This document shows positions 13,202 through 25,110 of a stretch of 64,000 nucleotides of DNA, piece after piece (the first letter of the stretch is position 1; each line of letters opens with the position of its first letter). Both the position numbers and the translations under genes were made by a program. Origin of the DNA: Collybiopsis luxurians FD-317 M1. Taxonomy: Eukaryota; Basidiomycota; Agaricomycetes; Agaricales; Omphalotaceae. The DNA lies in contig KN834766.1 of the NCBI GenBank assembly GCA_000827265.1, forward strand, positions 14,732-78,731, written 5' to 3'. The notes under the pieces were generated by a model. It worked only from the letters and a program-made list of their open reading frames with translations, was not told the DNA's origin and ran no database searches.

Positions 13202-15600
13202 TTCGGCAACGATCATTAGTTCATCAGATATTAATGCTTTATTCATGAGAATCCACTGCTTTTACTTTTCATAATAGAAATCATCATGTGTCCTAATCAC
13301 TGTTGATTCTGAGACTGCACAATCATTTCAAGTTGACACTGAGTTTGGGTTTTAGTGCACTGAAGCACAATGTACCAAGTTCCTAAGTTCTCTTTAAGTA
13401 TAAGGGTAGAAATTATTAGATATTAGATTTTTAAACCCAAATAAAATTGAGTTGTATCAGCGGGGATGTCACTGCGTCGCTCTGGTCCATGCATTCTATC
13501 ATTCCATACTCGCCGTATTCTGGCATCCACATATACATTCATTATAATCCTTAAAACCCCAATATGCTAATCACTTGTCTCACTTGTTAATTGCTATCTT
13601 AGATGCCTGATCATTACATATATCCTACACTACTATAAAAGCCAGCTTGTACATAGAGTAGGAAAAGTTTTTCTTAAATTGACACTTTAATCTTGTCATT
13701 TGTCTGGCCAAGCACTCAGTGAGTTAGATTTCCACAAAACTAACCTTTGTCTTTCTCCTCGTGCTCTTGTACTGCGTAACTCCATTGCAGATACATTACT
13801 AGTGGTAAGTTATGGTTGCAACTGCGCATACATAATTAAGTCCCCATTCCCTCATTCACTGTTGTCATGTCTATTTGTTCTATATCCCCAAGCATTAATC
13901 TGGTAAGGTATGTATGTCAGTGAGCAACAGTTCTCATACAAATTTGACAGCATTTACCAATGTATCTTTTGATTGCCTCGATGTTGTTTCATGAAGTCTG
14001 CATACACAGTTTGTTACAAGGAAACAGCTCAAGAGTCAAACATTTCTATTTTCCGCTGCTTTCTCCCCAGGTAAATGTTGATGTGGATCCAATTCAACTC
14101 TTCTTTCCTCTTTTTGGAGGTTATTCTTATACCCTCAGTCGAAGTCTCCTTGTGGAAGGATCTCCAAAGAATTTTTTTTGCAGGGTCAATCTGAAGGAAT
14201 CAAAGCTGAACAGCATCAAGCCTTCATATCTGCAGAAAGAAGGACAAGGATTTAAGACCATGGCACTATGCAGAGGGGAAGATAAATTCTCACAGAGAAA
14301 GAGGTAGTACTTATAATGGATTTAAGTAAAGAATGATGTACAAAAAGAGCAATTGCATATCACTACCAATGAAACTTTTTAGTAGTAAAAATGGAACATT
14401 CAGAAACATGCAGGTTTAAGTACTACTAATGGGCAAGAATAGAATCAATGAAAAATCAAAAAGTCTATACAAATAGGTAGCTACCGAAATTCATTGCCAG
14501 ATGCAGTAATACAGTTCTCCCGAAGTTTATAAAACCCCCAGATTGATGTCAAATATGTAAGTTATGCATTTTCACAATCAAAGCAAGGAAAATGAAATAA
14601 CTATTAATCCATGATATGGGTTTGGAAGTGCATACCCTCAGTGTTAAAGCTGGATGTACATTGCTTCACACACTCAGATTTAGACTACCACTCTGGACCG
14701 TGGCTTGAGATATTTGATATGCTGTTTTAGATAATTTTTCCACAATTGAATAAGATACACCCTTACTAAGCAAGGTTATCCTGCAGCCCACATTTTTGCA
14801 TAGTTTCCATTTGTGATTTTGAAGATTTCGCTTTATAACTTGAGCTATTGAAATCAGTAGCAATCGTAAATGCTGAGCCTATAAAGACAAAAAGTGTGAA
14901 AGGAACTATTCCACTCTGCGGTGAAAATTGACACTTGCAACAAGCAATGGAATGAAGTTGCCTTGTATCCTATGGTATGTTTGTGGGGCTTCCTTTGCAC
15001 TTCCTTTGCAAAGCTTTATACCTTTAATTTACACCAGCTGAGTATAATTACTTGATGCTTACTGCTGGTGAGCGATGGGTTCCTTTAACACTGGAATTTT
15101 TTTGGTAACCTTTTTGCAAGAGGTCTCATTGAGTATAGCATGCAATAACTTCCACCATTGGAGTCAGCTATTGTCAAGACAGAAGGGAAGTAAGAGTGAA
15201 CTTTTCTCGTGGTAATTATCCTGTAAAGTTTTGAGTCTCACAAGAGGTTGGCATTTGCAACGGCGACAATTGCATAGTACTTAGTTATTGCTTACAGCCT
15301 TGCTGGTTTTCATTTTCAGTCTACATGCACATGAACCATGTATACATACTTTAAAATAATGGAAGCATTTGCACCTGGATTCCTAGGTAATAGGTATGCG
15401 CGGCAACAACTTGGCACTATCGGCAGCAGCGGCAGGTAAGCAAGATGATTAGTAATTAAAATAATCTGGCACGCCACCACATGCGGCCGCACGGGGTGAC
15501 CTGGGTCCCATCAAGGGACATTGATGATCAGCCTCGGACATGAGCGAGGCCTTCCGGCCTTCCATAGGCCGGAACGTAGGCTAGAACTTGAAGTTGGAGG
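13202..15600. other. Intergenic
   Basis: Mostly AT-rich. The 115-codon frame at 13960-14307 has no recognisable domain. 15475-15595 is a GC-rich patch with nested short inverted repeats (GGCCTTCCGGCCTTCC). No gene is supported. Confidence 0.4.
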
Positions 15601-16070
15601 AGAAATATCTGATCTGGTTTTCACATCTGTGAGTGTCTAGGTCTCCCTCTATATAGACAACCTTATAACCATTCTTAGTATCATAGCAGATACTTTACTG
15701 GCTAGTTCAAATAAATTTATCCTGTTATTTCTGAACCTTTGCCGATGGTAGCTGCTTTGAAAAGTTGTATCGTTGCTACAACATGTGGGCTACAAGAAGG
15801 TAGATAATAATAGGTCCTGTCATAATATCTGCCACCAATGCTGGTGGGTTATTCTGTTTCCATTAAAGCGACTATCAAATTTATCTCAAGACAGGGATGG
15901 CCACTGCATCAGGCTCTTTTGAACAAAAATCATATTGGGGGGAAACTCTTACTGAATGGGAAGCTGGAATGCTCTTATTCGATGTATTCCTGGGAGTGAA
16001 TCTGAGATTAATCATAGATCATAATCATGATACTGATACTGATATCTATCATGATTTCCAAATTCCAACA
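15600..16070 (+). pseudogene. Partial copy (exons 5-7) of the adjacent 7TM gene
   Basis: This stretch aligns to 16660-17030 of the next gene: the exon TATCATAGCAGATACTTTACTG (about 15691-15712), the CYNMWATRR-like exon, and an exon reading ATASGSFEQKSYWGETL. The donor after the first of these is GC instead of GT. The first four exons and the last three are missing. The similarity stops just after FLGVNL. It is a truncated tandem fragment, in the same orientation as the full gene. Confidence 0.7.
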
Positions 16071-16103
16071 ATTGCCATGAACGGATCTAGTTCAAGTGGG
16101 CAG

Positions 16104-16110
16104 TATAAGA
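16104..16110 (+). promoter_or_regulatory. Conserved TATA-like element (TATAAGA)
   Basis: TATAAGA lies 68 bases before the ATG at 16178. The same box, in the same setting (CAGTATAAGAA, then a CACATCTGCCCCACCTACTC-like block), is found upstream of the three other full-length copies at about 59023, 46058 and 40583. Conservation in otherwise diverged flanks suggests the core promoter. Confidence 0.6.
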
Positions 16111-16177
16111 AGTCAGCTGCTTATTTCATTTGACTAACACCACATCTGCCCCACCTACTCCGTTGAAAAGACTGACA

Positions 16178-17709
16178 ATGTTGAACTTTCAAGTGTTTCT
16201 ACAACCGGCTCTCATCATTCTAATTGTGGGTAAATTGTATGGTTTTCTAGACACTCGATAACAATGCAACTAAACTAGTTTGACATATTCTTCTACGGTT
16301 AGTCTTAAAGCTGCAAGCGAAGACATAACTTGTATAGAATCTCACCCATTTAATACATTCAGGGGTCCATCTAACCATTCTTGGTCTTTACACCTATCTT
16401 CAACTTCAACGACAAGGCCGACAGCGCTTTTGTCAAGTGTTTATTTTTCTCCTCTTTCTCTTCAGTACTGCGGCTGTGGTTTTGGCAATCATAGATTTTG
16501 TGCAATTGTGCTTGCTCACATTAAATGAGCCGGGTACCTTTTTCAACTCTTATGACAATATTGTGTAAGCATTTTTGGTATATGTTGTTGGCAACTTTTT
16601 ACAAATTGACCACTGTTCCATCATATAGGCTTGCATTAAGAGCTATCTACGTTGCTGCAAAGTGAGTGTCTAGTTCTCTCTCTAGGTAGACAACCTTATA
16701 ACCATTCTTAGTATCATAGCAGATACTTTACTGGTTAGTTCAAATGAATATATCCTGTTATCTTTGAACCTTGGCCGATGGTAGCTGTTTTGTAAAGTTG
16801 TATCGTTGCTACATCATGTGGGCTGCAAAAAAGTGGGTAATAATAGTTCCGGTCATAATATCTGCCATCAACGCTGGTAGGCTGTTCTGTTTCCATTAAA
16901 ATGACTATCAAATTTATCTCAAGGCAGCGACGGCCATTGCATCAGTCTATTGTGAACAAGCATTCTCTGAAGTTGGAATACTCCTATTTGATGTGTTCTT
17001 GGGAGTGAATCTTTTCACCAATCTTATCTTGACTGGACTCATAGGCAGGCATTACTTAGGGTATGAAAAAACTCCATCACTAATTTTAATCATCTAGCTG
17101 GAAGGCTTTGGTGGATATTCCATACTACTCAGCAATATTTAGGATGTGATTTTTCCAATGGAAAAAAGATGAAAAATGCTGTTGCAATAGTGTGCGTTTG
17201 AGCCCTTGTCATCCTAAATAATTCTTTTCATTTTTGGATTTTTCTATCTTTAGCCTTGAGTCGGGTTTGCTATATCCTCTTGCGCTGATTCCATGCATTA
17301 TTTTCCAGACTTACCCAGGATTTACTTTCAATGATGACCCTGTAGTGGAGCCACTACTGACAGTCATTGTGGTGCGAACATTATGACATTTTAAATGATA
17401 CAGCATTTAGCTCATTAAACTTAGGGAATTGCTCCTACACTGGTCATTGTTAGAGTTGATTTAGGAATCAGTGTCGAGGCCAATCCCAGCACCATCTCCG
17501 AGGCTCAACATCAAAATGTTCATGATCTAGAGATACAGCCATCGGCATGGCACTCCCATCCTGAAAATTCGGAAATTCCCCGGCCTTTATCACCCCCTCA
17601 CTTACAAGTTGATCAGGATCAAAAAGGCAATGTTGTTCTCACTTCCTCTCAGCCGAGTCATTTACCTCAGAAGTATCGTGTTGCTGAATCCGGAGGGCAT
17701 GAGCTGTGA
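16178..17709 (+). CDS. Fungal 7-transmembrane membrane protein, copy A
   Basis: Ten exons: 16178-16225, 16279-16297, 16363-16564, 16629-16661, 16712-16733, 16798-16876, 16928-17044, 17098-17191, 17254-17371 and 17425-17709. They join in frame to 338 codons plus stop. Recognisable family blocks, in order: FDIFFYG, VFIFLLFLFSTAAVVLAI, IIADTLLLYRCYIMW, VIIVPVIISAI, FLGVNLFTNLILTGLIAGRL, VLESGLLYPLALIPC and GIAPTLVIVRVDLG. These match a large basidiomycete family of plasma-membrane-type 7TM proteins whose ligand and function are unknown. The C-terminal 80 residues are soluble and Pro/Ser/Gln-rich. Intron 7 starts with GC (ATAG|GCAGGC). No stop or frameshift is visible, so it is probably functional. 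Confidence 0.8.
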
Positions 17710-17834
17710 TTACAAATGAATCTTAAACCTTTCAAGCCAGCTGAAATAAAACTCTGTACTACTTATTCTGAAGATAGACCTGACGGTAGTATGTCGTAGT
17801 GCTGGTACTTTATGTTCTGGGAGCTCGAATTTAT

Positions 17835-18235
17835 TGTTAAACTAAGTTCCTAAGTGAGTACACACGAAACCTCAGAACGATAGAGAAGTTCTCATTCTTT
17901 ACGTAAGTTCCTAAGTGAGCATACACGAAACTGTAGGTAGCTAATAAGTAAGGAAGAAACAATACAATAAGGATGGAAACGTACCCTCAGAACGATAGAG
18001 AAGTTCTGAGGGATGTGAAGCGAACTACGATCTTATAAATGAAAACTACGGCTAAAGAATAAGGAGAGAAAGATACAAAGATGAACCGAAAACCATAGGA
18101 GCATAGTTACCCGCACGGAATCTAATCCAGTCCCTACAGCCGCAACCCAAATCCCTATGACTCAGGCTACAGGCCGCCACACGAACACCTGACCGTGTCG
18201 TGAGCTACGCGACGTGTGATACGTCCGATTCAACA
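17835..18235. mobile_element. Solo LTR (401 bp)
   Basis: Begins TGTTAAAC and ends TTCAACA, the TG...CA ends of an LTR, flanked by an exact 5-bp duplication TTTAT (17830-17834 and 18236-18240). The duplicated flank elsewhere (38.87 kb, reverse strand) is continuous without it, which shows that it was inserted. Internal repeats: AAGTTCCTAAGTGAG twice and CCTCAGAACGATAGAGAAGT twice. It is not similar to the copia LTR at 46-52 kb. No internal retrotransposon sequence lies beside it. Confidence 0.85.
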
Positions 18236-18954
18236 TTTATCACCATGCTCTTATGCGCGGTCTAATTACTATTGATGTACTTGAGTTGATACCGGACTAA
18301 TTCCTCAGCTGCATACGGTATGTATGTGGATTCAAAACCAAAACTTTACAGTTGGGATTGCCATGCATGCGACGCTAAGCACGTATATGATATTGATTGC
18401 AAGTCTGTCTGGAGGAACTGGATTCTTGCCGGTACTTGACAGTGTTTCTGCTTGACTCTGACTTATAAGAATGGAGTCGGCCTTCAATTCATGAGCAAAA
18501 AAAAATTGGGTGGAAAGGACTGTCGAAGAGAAAAGCGCTAAGGACGTAGACACGCGCTATCCTGGGCCAGAACCCATTCAATCTATTCCAGATAGAGGTG
18601 GGGGAGTTTGGGGTTTTAGTACATAGTTTATATATTGCAGGAGTTTATGCAGCACTTACATATTATGTTCACTTACTGACATAACAGATAGAAAGAGGAA
18701 GTGTAACTAGCCGGTGCTGTACACTGGCTTACAGGCACTGCGTAAATCATCTGAGCATCTAAAATTTGACTCGGTGTACTTATGCCTTGTGGGTCTCAGG
18801 GTCACCCAGAGCCCTAGTCAATCCTGTTGGCTAACCAGGAAAAAAAACAAGAATAAGTAGTAGGCCGGATGCCGGACCTACGGCGTGGTTTGCTGAGTGG
18901 ATGCCTTCCGAGAATGGCGATTTGGAGCCGAAGGTGAGAAACTTTAGTCATCAC
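18236..18954. other. Duplicated HEL2 promoter-side flank, inverted
   Basis: 18270-18565 and 18865-18954 align, on the opposite strand, to 38440-38870, the DNA between HEL2 and the dead 7TM copy B. About 300 bp (18565-18865) has no counterpart there and is a probable insertion of unknown type. There is no gene. Confidence 0.65.
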
Positions 18955-19271
18955 CAGGGGTGTGCACTGGGAGATGAATTATTATCCAACACATGCTCAC
19001 TCTCTTTGGCTTCAATCTCTTATATCATGTAAATATCATGCATAGTTCTGGTCCTCCTGAAATTAAAGATAAGGACTGCTATGTGTCTATTAATTTGTTG
19101 TTGATAAAATATTTGCTTGCATATAACAACTTTTGCACTCATGATGCCTTGCTCAGAAAATAATTTACAGCCTGGGTCAACCAGTCAAAATTAGGCTAAT
19201 TTTGACCCAGACCCACCCGACCCTGACCCAAACCCAGGGTTCATGACCTGACCCGACCATGCACACCCCTG
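18955..19271. mobile_element. hAT-like MITE (317 bp)
   Basis: Starts CAGGGGTGTGCA and ends TGCACACCCCTG, perfect 12-bp TIRs of the CAGGGG type common in hAT MITEs. The interior near the right end repeats GACCC and GACCCG motifs. No 8-bp target duplication is visible, so assignment to hAT rests on the TIR only. Confidence 0.6.
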
Positions 19272-19546
19272 TGTGAAAATACCAGAACGAGGTCTCCTCA
19301 GCTCAGGTATGTTCTGATATATCCTTTCATGCTTTTCTGTCTCGTGTTGCAGGACGCCCTGCCCCTTGCCTTTCCAAACTTAGTATTGTTCTGTACAGGA
19401 TGGAGCGCTCACACATAGATTTAATATAATGCCCTCTCTGGCTCATAGCATTTCATTGCCGTTTTTAGCTTGGCCAAAGCGCGCATGAATACATAAACAA
19501 GAAGCATTAACCAAACAAAATAACTGAAGCTATTTGCTACCTAGTA

Positions 19547-21775
19547 CTATTGCGGGTCTCCGTCTCTGGCTCTAAGCGCTGCTGCATGCTGTGTATCGAG
19601 AATATAGACAGCACTTCCCGGAAAAACAGCTCCGTTGGGGTCCGATTCCCCATTAGACAGAATCGATCCAGCTTGCCTGTAATTCTGGTGAGCTCCCCAT
19701 TCGTCGGTGAAGAGTTGAGTATCGGAAGAGCTACTCACCAAATCAAATCCCCTGCAACGTTGGTGCTTTCAATAGCCGAATACCAGCTTCCATACACATC
19801 AACCTCATCGAGTGTTATCCCAAACTCTTCCATGATGATGGGTTTGTTTGATGCCGTCATCGCGGTGGCATGGTCCTCGATCCATTGAGTGCCAAATGGG
19901 TTTGCAGGTTCACCCCAGCTGTCCTGGAATTATGGCAATGTTACAGTGAGCAAAGAGATATACATGAATATCTACCAAAAGGCAGCTTACTGGGTAAAGA
20001 TGGAAGGTACCAAAATCGAGGGTGCTTATATTAAGGTTGGTGGCAAAGTCGATGCCCAAGCTGGGTCTACATAGCAAGATGGATTAATGGCCAAGAGATC
20101 GAGATTTATAACCTGTACGAACGAGGATCCTCTAAAATAAAAGATCAGTATGTAATGAGCTTACATATTAATACGGAGAGAACAAGGTTATCTACGCAAC
20201 TGGTAAACAAAGATTGGGTTTCCGGGGTCGTTGATGAATCCTTCATCGCCGATAGCAACCAAGTGGTTCGAATCGATAGACTTGATGAAGGCAGACATTT
20301 CAGCTGCCCAGGTTGAGATGGTGGATATTGAGCAGTTTCCTGAAGAAGCGCTTTTCAAATACAGAAAAAAAATTGGGAAAGTAGTCAACAGTATAATTGA
20401 TCATGCCAACCTGGTTGAGCCGAGACACCTAGGTTCGTTCGCTAGTTCCCAAGCCTGGGCACCAACATGCAGTTTACATTGAGCTCATAATATATCAAAA
20501 AGGAGGGCTTACTAGGATAGCAGGTTCGTTCAAGTAACGAGTAACAAATGTTTTCACGTAGTTCTTGTACGCAGCCTTTTCGTTAAAAAGTGAGAACGAC
20601 GTATAGCTCGCCAACCTGAGTGTAAGTAAGTACTCACGATAACCGTAGGATTGGTGTAGAAGAAGTCATGCGGCTGTCCCTGTCCCAGAAGTTGATTGAC
20701 GTATACATCCATTCCACCTTGAGCAGAATTAGGAGGACTTGGGAGTAGACGAGAATCACTCACCGTAGTCAGACCTGGCAGAAATTGATATATACGGGGA
20801 ATTCTTTAAGCTTGCCTATGGCTCAGATGAATGAAGAACGCACCAGTTGTTGGTCCTGAATGGCACCGGTAGAATAGCAAATCTAGAAATAGGCCATTAT
20901 GAAGGGAGGGCACGTACAGGGTCACAATCAGCCTCAGCCCGTTGGCCTTTGCGGCAGCAACAACATTGTCTGGCCCGATTTGAGTACATTCTGATGCAAC
21001 ATGCACTCATATAGTTAATCATAATTACCAAAATTTTCGAGTCCGTTAGCTCCGAGATTAATCGTGGGTGTCGAACCGGACCAACTTTGATAAAACGCCA
21101 CGCCGTCGGGGGTAGTCACTTCGTTGAATCCCCTAGAGAGCAGTTAAATGAGCAAACAACTTCATCACCCACCATATGTTTCGTACCATGTTCTGCATAC
21201 AGATGCACCCGTGGCTGCAATATCGTGGAAAGCAGTATTCATATCCGCGATCCCGTAATTCATTAAACCGACCCAATATGAATTTGCTCTATAAAAATAA
21301 AGTATAAAAACATAAGATGTAACTGGAGTAGAAACAGCTCGCACCCGACGACAGTGAAAGGCTTTCCATTCAAGGTGAAGTGTATTCCTGACGTCTTCAC
21401 AAACCCAGTAGGAGCTGCAGTAGGGGTGGAGACGGTGGTGGTCGTCGCTGTTGTTGTACTAGGAGGGAGACCCCCGCTGTCACCTGGAACACACTACGAG
21501 CACATTCTCGTTTGTCATTGCGGAACGCAGCTGAGCAATTGACAAAGTTTGACCTGCGAGTAAAACGGGTTCTGTATAACACAAACACTCCCAGCGGCGC
21601 ATGCTACCGATTGCTGGATCAGATTCAAGTCCCGACGAAAAACACTCATTAGCTCACTGGTAGGGCCATTATAGTTTTCGCCGCCGCACTGTCCGAAAAC
21701 TGGAACCGTAGACTGAGCCGAAACAGCTGTGAAAGCTGGAAGGGTCCACAAGAGCAAAGAAAAAAATCGCGCCAT
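19547..21775 (-). CDS. Secreted GH5 (subfamily 7-type) endo-beta-1,4-mannanase with N-terminal CBM1, copy 1
   Basis: About 16 short exons. Signal peptide (MARFFSLLLWTLPAFTAVSA), then a CBM1 (GQCGGENYNGPT-TCAAGSVC...NPFYSQC), a Thr/Ser/Pro linker, and the GH5 barrel. The catalytic acid/base Glu is in WELANEPRC (about 20430) and the nucleophile Glu in IIMEEFG (about 19830). Other blocks are GFNEV, GGMDVYVNQLLGQGQPHDFF and HLVAIGDEGF. The C-terminus is HAAALRARDGDPQ. The family hydrolyses internal beta-1,4 links of (galacto)glucomannan outside the cell, and CBM1 binds cellulose. All introns can be placed with GT-AG sites, including 12-base exons coding TNNW and SDYG. The reading looks intact. 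It is paired head-to-tail with a paralogue at 22316-24551. Confidence 0.88.
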
Positions 21776-22315
21776 GGCGAATTTCCGTGCAAACCCAAGT
21801 CCTAAACCAAGTGGTTTTTGAACTATCTATGCCAGGCCCAGGAACTACTGAAGTTCGTTAATGCGAGCTTTTGCCGTACACTTACCTCGTAGCGGCCCGA
21901 GTCTGGGATGAAGGAGGCGACTCACACACGGGATACTGTTTTATTTAAGGTACGAGTAATGCAAGTGACCTCAACGTGAAATATGTTGCCTAAAAGACCA
22001 CAGAGTAAGAATAGAACTAAGAGCTGCTGCTAGTGGTCCATTGAATTGGTAACACATGTTTAGCGAAATATTGCCAGCTTTGATCTTCGAAGCACATCAC
22101 AACACCTCTTTATACTATTCAAACGATGATACAATAGCTGATGAGAAAACAAGCAGAGGGTGCAACGCGAAGCTTCCGGATTTCACCCGCCACTTTAAAT
22201 TTCGAGCCTGGAAGAGCCTCGGAAGTTAATTTTGTGGTCAATGAAAGCATTTGCCAAATTCGATCTGTTTAAGGACAGCTCGATTCAATCACATGAACTC
22301 TACGGTAGACATACA

Positions 22316-24551
22316 TCATTGGGGATCACCGTCTCTCGCTCTCAGTGCCGCGGCGTGTTGAGTGTTGAGAATGTATACATCAGAGCCTGGATAGACTGCC
22401 AAATTTGGGTCCGATGGACCGTTAGAAAGTATCGATCCAGCTTGCCTGAAATGTCGTGTGAACTCAATAATCAATTTTTCGTAGCTTTCCGGCGCAGTCT
22501 ACATACCAGATTAAGTCCCCAGCCATACCCGTACTCTCAATGATCGAGTACCAGTCGGTATACTGCTCAATCGTGTTCTCGGCGACCGAGAACTCTTCCA
22601 TAAGGACTGGTTTGTTGGATGCTATCATAGTGGTGGCATGGTCTTGAATCCATTGTGCTCCAAATGTTTGGTCAGCATTGTCGTAACTATCCTGAAAACA
22701 AGCGGTCTTCAGCGAATGATCTCAGGGAAAGGCACAAGGAACTTGCAGGGTAGTTCTAGAAAGTGAAGTTTAGACAATTGTACAAAAAATTTAGTGAATA
22801 CGAACGTGGAATGTCCCAAAGTCCACGGTGCTAATGTTCAAGTTGGCAGCAAAGTCAATACCGAGACTTGGTCTTGCAAATGATAAGTAAAGATGCTTCT
22901 CAGAGCGTTTGACCTGGACTCACTGGAATCCTCTAAGTAATGTTAAATTAGAACCAGTGTCAACAACCGACGGCATTTGGCTTCACTTACTGGTATACAA
23001 AAGTTGGATTACCAGGATCATTAAAGAAGCCTTCGTCGCCAATGGCCACCAGGTGGTTTGAATCAATAGACTTGATGAACGAGGACATTTCCTCAATCCA
23101 TGTCGAGATGGTTGAGATTGTACAGGTTCCAGAACCGGTACTGGAGAAAAACAGGACTCAAACCCAGCGCCGAGCACAAGAATTGTTGTTACTAACCCAG
23201 TTGTACCGAGACATCTCGGCTCGTTTGCGAGTTCCCATGCCTGAAACGGTTGAGGTTCACGATATTTAGGATGCGGAGCGCGATGCACATACTAGGATAC
23301 CAGGCTCATTCAGATAACGCGTCACGAAAGTTTTGACGTAATTTTTGTAAGCGGCCTTGGGCCAAAAAGTCAGTATATTCTTTCCAAATGGATATGCGAG
23401 TTGTACTCACAATGACGGTTGGATTTGTGTAGAAGAAATCATGCGGCTGCCCCTGTCCAAGGAGTTGGTTGACGTACACGTCCATACCGCCTGAAAGGGT
23501 ATTCATTAGGTGCAAGGCTAGTTGGATAGAAACAAGGAAAGCACCATAGTCCTCCCTGCAGCAGATCGAGATTAAGAATATCTGTACCTTCTACTTTATC
23601 TCAGAGCAACATACCAATTGTTTGTTCTTGAAAAAAGCAATGAGCAGGTCATGATACTGTGAGGGATGCCAATGCTTACAGGGTGACGATAAGTCTTATT
23701 CCGTTCGCTTTCGCAGCTGTGACAACGTTGTCTGCCAAAGCTAATCAACAAACTTGGTTCTCTCAATCTCCGTATTTACATACCAAAGTTCTCAAGACCG
23801 TTAGCTCCAAAATTAATGGTAGGGGTGGAACCGGACCAGCTCTGATAGTAAGCTACGCCGCCAGGAGCAGTAACCTCGTTGAAACCACTAGGAAGGATCA
23901 GAACGATAGTAGGATGAAGAAGGCAAGTGTCCCTCACTTTGTACGACAAACAGATGCGCCTGTTGCTGCGATAGCATGGAAAGCAGTCATCATGTCGGGG
24001 ACTCCATATCCCATCAAGCCAACCCAGTAAGCGTTAGCTCTGTTTCTGCTATTAGTTCTATGCGAGAATGAACAAAAACATTAAAACTTGCCCAACTACG
24101 GTGAAGGGCTTCCCATTTAGAGTAAAATGAATACCAGAGGTCTTTACAAAGCCTGTCACAGTCGCAGTCGGGCTAGATATAGCAGTAGAAGTTGCACTTC
24201 CTGTGCCAGTGCTCAAGACTGTTGTCGTGGGACCGACACTGCTTGAATCTGGAACGCATTGGAAAAACCTAGAAAACACTTCATTCAATCTGTGCGCGAA
24301 TAATGGTCAATTTAACAACATTACCATTCATTGATGACCTGGCACGTAGTACCAACAACACAAGCTTAATCATTAACAGCAATCAAAGGCATGAGGACAG
24401 GCAAGGCTAAGCAAGATCTTGAAGACCTACTCGTAGACCCTGTAAAGCCTATCCCTCCACATTGACCCCACTCAGATACCGTAGACTGAGTCGAAACGAC
24501 TCCAAAGCCTGAAACTAAGAGGACTTGAAGGGCTAGCACGGACCTCTTCAT
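22316..24551 (-). CDS. Secreted GH5 (subfamily 7-type) endo-beta-1,4-mannanase with N-terminal CBM1, copy 2
   Basis: Same architecture and intron positions as the neighbour: signal peptide (MKRSVLALQVLLVSGFGVVS), CBM1 (EWGQCGGIGFTGST-TCVVGTTCQ...FFQCVP), a longer Ser/Thr linker, and the GH5 domain. Acid/base Glu is in WELANEPRC (about 23220), nucleophile in VLMEEFS (about 22595). Two introns need GC donors (TVVG|GCAAGT near 24090 and YP|GCAAGT near 22745) where copy 1 has GT. At the splice junction after CRT (about 23940) the reading gives Asn instead of the Trp found in copy 1 (CRTWGFNEV). The frame can otherwise be followed to the stop. It may be active with a changed substrate cleft, or be starting to decay. 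It probably arose by tandem duplication. Confidence 0.85.
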
Positions 24552-25110
24552 GATGATAAAGATTCTCCAGTTACTGATACCTTTCCATTTAGTATTTTTA
24601 AATGATTCTCAAGGGCCTAGGAACGACTCTTCCCTTCGCTCTGAACCACAAAGCGCTTTCATGCACTCGAGGTTTTCCCGAGTCTCATTTACATATTAGA
24701 ATGGCAATTTCACAGCGCCTCTTCATCAGCTGACCGTTCTGGGCGCGGGTACAGAACAAAAAGGGGAGTCTAACGAACATCGATGCGAATTTTCAGCGAA
24801 ATAATGCCTCTTGAAACTGATTCTGGGTTTCTGGAGCTGGAAAGAAAAAGCGTGATACAAGTGTAGCATCCAATAATCTATAAATGACTATCACGCGCGC
24901 TCGTTAAATAAAAAACAAATGAAAAGCCTGCGAACAACTCCTACATGAAAGACCGTATCTCTTTTTACTTCCACCTGTTCTTGCGCGCTCTATCAGATTC
25001 CGGCTACCGGTCGGAGGAAGGAAGATAGGATGCTTATGAGCCCCCAGAACGATGTGAGGGGCGGGCTATAAAAAGCCGCATGGTGATAGTCAAGAAGGCG
25101 GTGCCCTCAA
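24552..25110. other. Divergent intergenic region
   Basis: Lies between the mannanase start (minus) and the receptor gene start (plus), so it should hold both promoters. I see no clear TATA box or repeat. Confidence 0.4.

Noticed and set aside
12359..13246. Two long minus-strand open frames of 273-295 codons
   Set aside because: They consist almost entirely of N from the assembly gap.
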